Shown here: piece after piece, positions 63,440 to 64,000 of the stretch | Numbering within the stretch: position 1 is the first letter of the stretch | Layout: each line of letters starts with the position of its first letter | NCBI RefSeq assembly: GCF_023715465.1 | Contig: NZ_JAMBOE010000002.1 | Location: 267,104-331,103 of the forward strand | DNA: 64,000 nt | DNA from: Paenibacillus macerans | GTDB taxonomy: Bacteria > Bacillota > Bacilli > Paenibacillales > Paenibacillaceae | Direction of reading: 5' to 3' | Translations under genes and position numbers: made by a program | Notes under the pieces: generated by a model | What the model saw: the letters and a program-made list of their open reading frames with translations, nothing else | What the model was told of the DNA's origin: nothing | Database searches by the model: none

Positions 63440-64000
63440 TGGCCAAACCCGGCAAACTTGAAGTCTCGGCCGCCAAATCGACCATACTGGCGAAGAAAAA
63501 AAGAACGATTTGGATCTGCCTGTTATTGTCCGTAGTATGTTTGGGAGTTATGGTCATCAGCGTTGCCGTCAGCAGCAAGTATATCCCTCCCCTTACCGTG
63601 ATCAAATCCTTATTCGGCATGGCCGAAGCCGGGGATCAGGTCATCGTGCAAAAAATCCGGCTGCCGCGGATCATTATCGCCGCGCTGGTCGGCGCGTCTT
63701 TGGCGGTGGCTGGGGCTATTCTGCAGGGCGTCATCCGCAACCCGCTCGCTTCGCCCGATGTGGCCGGAATCACCGAGGGCGCTTCGCTGGGCGCCATCTT
63801 GTTCATTTTCCTGTTTCAGGGGAGCATTTCGATTCACTGGATGCCGCTCGCCGCGATCGGCGGCGCGTTTCTCGTCACGGCATTATTGTATGTGCTAGCC
63901 TGGAAAAAAGGAGTGTCACCCTTGAGGATCATCCTGATCGGCATCGGCGTTTCCGCCGCCATCAAATCGCTGTCATTCATGCTGATCATCTCCGGCCCCC
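63439..64000 (+). CDS. FecCD-type siderophore permease 2 (cut by window edge)
   Basis: The first 187 residues of a second permease: a basic lead (AKKKRTIWICLL), RLPRIIIAALVGASLAVAGAILQ, RNPLASPDVAGITEGASLGA and RIILIGIGVSAAI. The two permeases would form a heterodimer. The 3' end lies outside the window. The ATG overlaps the previous stop (ATGA). Confidence 0.9.
   Translation, partial: MAKPGKLEVSAAKSTILAKKKRTIWICLLLSVVCLGVMVISVAVSSKYIPPLTVIKSLFGMAEAGDQVIVQKIRLPRIIIAALVGASLAVAGAILQGVIRNPLASPDVAGITEGASLGAILFIFLFQGSISIHWMPLAAIGGAFLVTALLYVLAWKKGVSPLRIILIGIGVSAAIKSLSFMLIISGP

Overview
The window looks like a chromosome segment of a moderately GC-rich, endospore-forming Firmicute, most likely Paenibacillus (possibly near P. 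lautus). The pointers are spore coat and SASP genes, Gram-positive ribosome binding sites, a respiratory nitrate reductase with an NreA/NreB oxygen-nitrate sensor, aldouronate use with YesM/YesN-type regulators, and an orphan ectoine hydroxylase. No rRNA, tRNA, CRISPR array or phage was seen. The species is inferred, not read directly.

Layout. 1-8031: narGHJI-nreA-nreB on the minus strand (nreB cut by the edge) behind a palindrome-controlled promoter. 8040-10840: a repeat-rich island with an orphan IS1595-like gene behind an SOS-type promoter, flanked by two four-unit palindromic elements. 10836-15973: NUDIX, Crp/YdcZ pair, GNAT, MarR/MFS. 15860-17979: xdhC, mocA and a tiny ORF. 18505-21102: 5-oxoprolinase pxpBCA. 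21500-28900: yebC-like, cotD-like, ABC-F, aldo-keto reductase, AraC, cotF-like, and ectD behind a probable c-di-AMP riboswitch. 29262-35252: acyl-CoA ligase and a polar amino acid ABC operon led by a threonine-synthase-like enzyme. 35467-37792: a UDP-sulfoquinovose synthase and a glycosyltransferase, a candidate sulfolipid pair. 38202-41630: M29 aminopeptidase and an ArsR/MFS pair. 41859-46790: an unknown glycosidase-like gene, a divergent AraC regulator, and a response regulator fused by deletion to a xynC remnant. 46847-58530: MerR, then an aldouronate cluster (solute-binding protein, Nif3-like, aguA, permeases, histidine kinase, response regulator) interrupted by tetR-smr. 58669-64000: glutaminase, SASP, YitT, and a Fur-controlled iron-siderophore uptake locus cut by the right edge.

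How it works together. NarGHI is a membrane nitrate-respiring complex, NarJ its chaperone, and NreA/NreB report nitrate and oxygen. MocA/XdhC serve molybdoenzyme maturation. The aldouronate cluster imports and hydrolyses glucuronoxylan fragments, and the xynC remnant suggests a former secreted glucuronoxylanase. EctD with a c-di-AMP switch ties compatible-solute modification to osmotic signalling.

The most unusual signals are intergenic. A set of roughly 190-200 bp elements carries four short units at about 50-60-50 bp spacing, two direct then two inverted. Unit sequence differs between elements but is shared by the four units of one element. Two of these elements flank the orphan transposase-like gene, whose promoter carries two LexA-type boxes.
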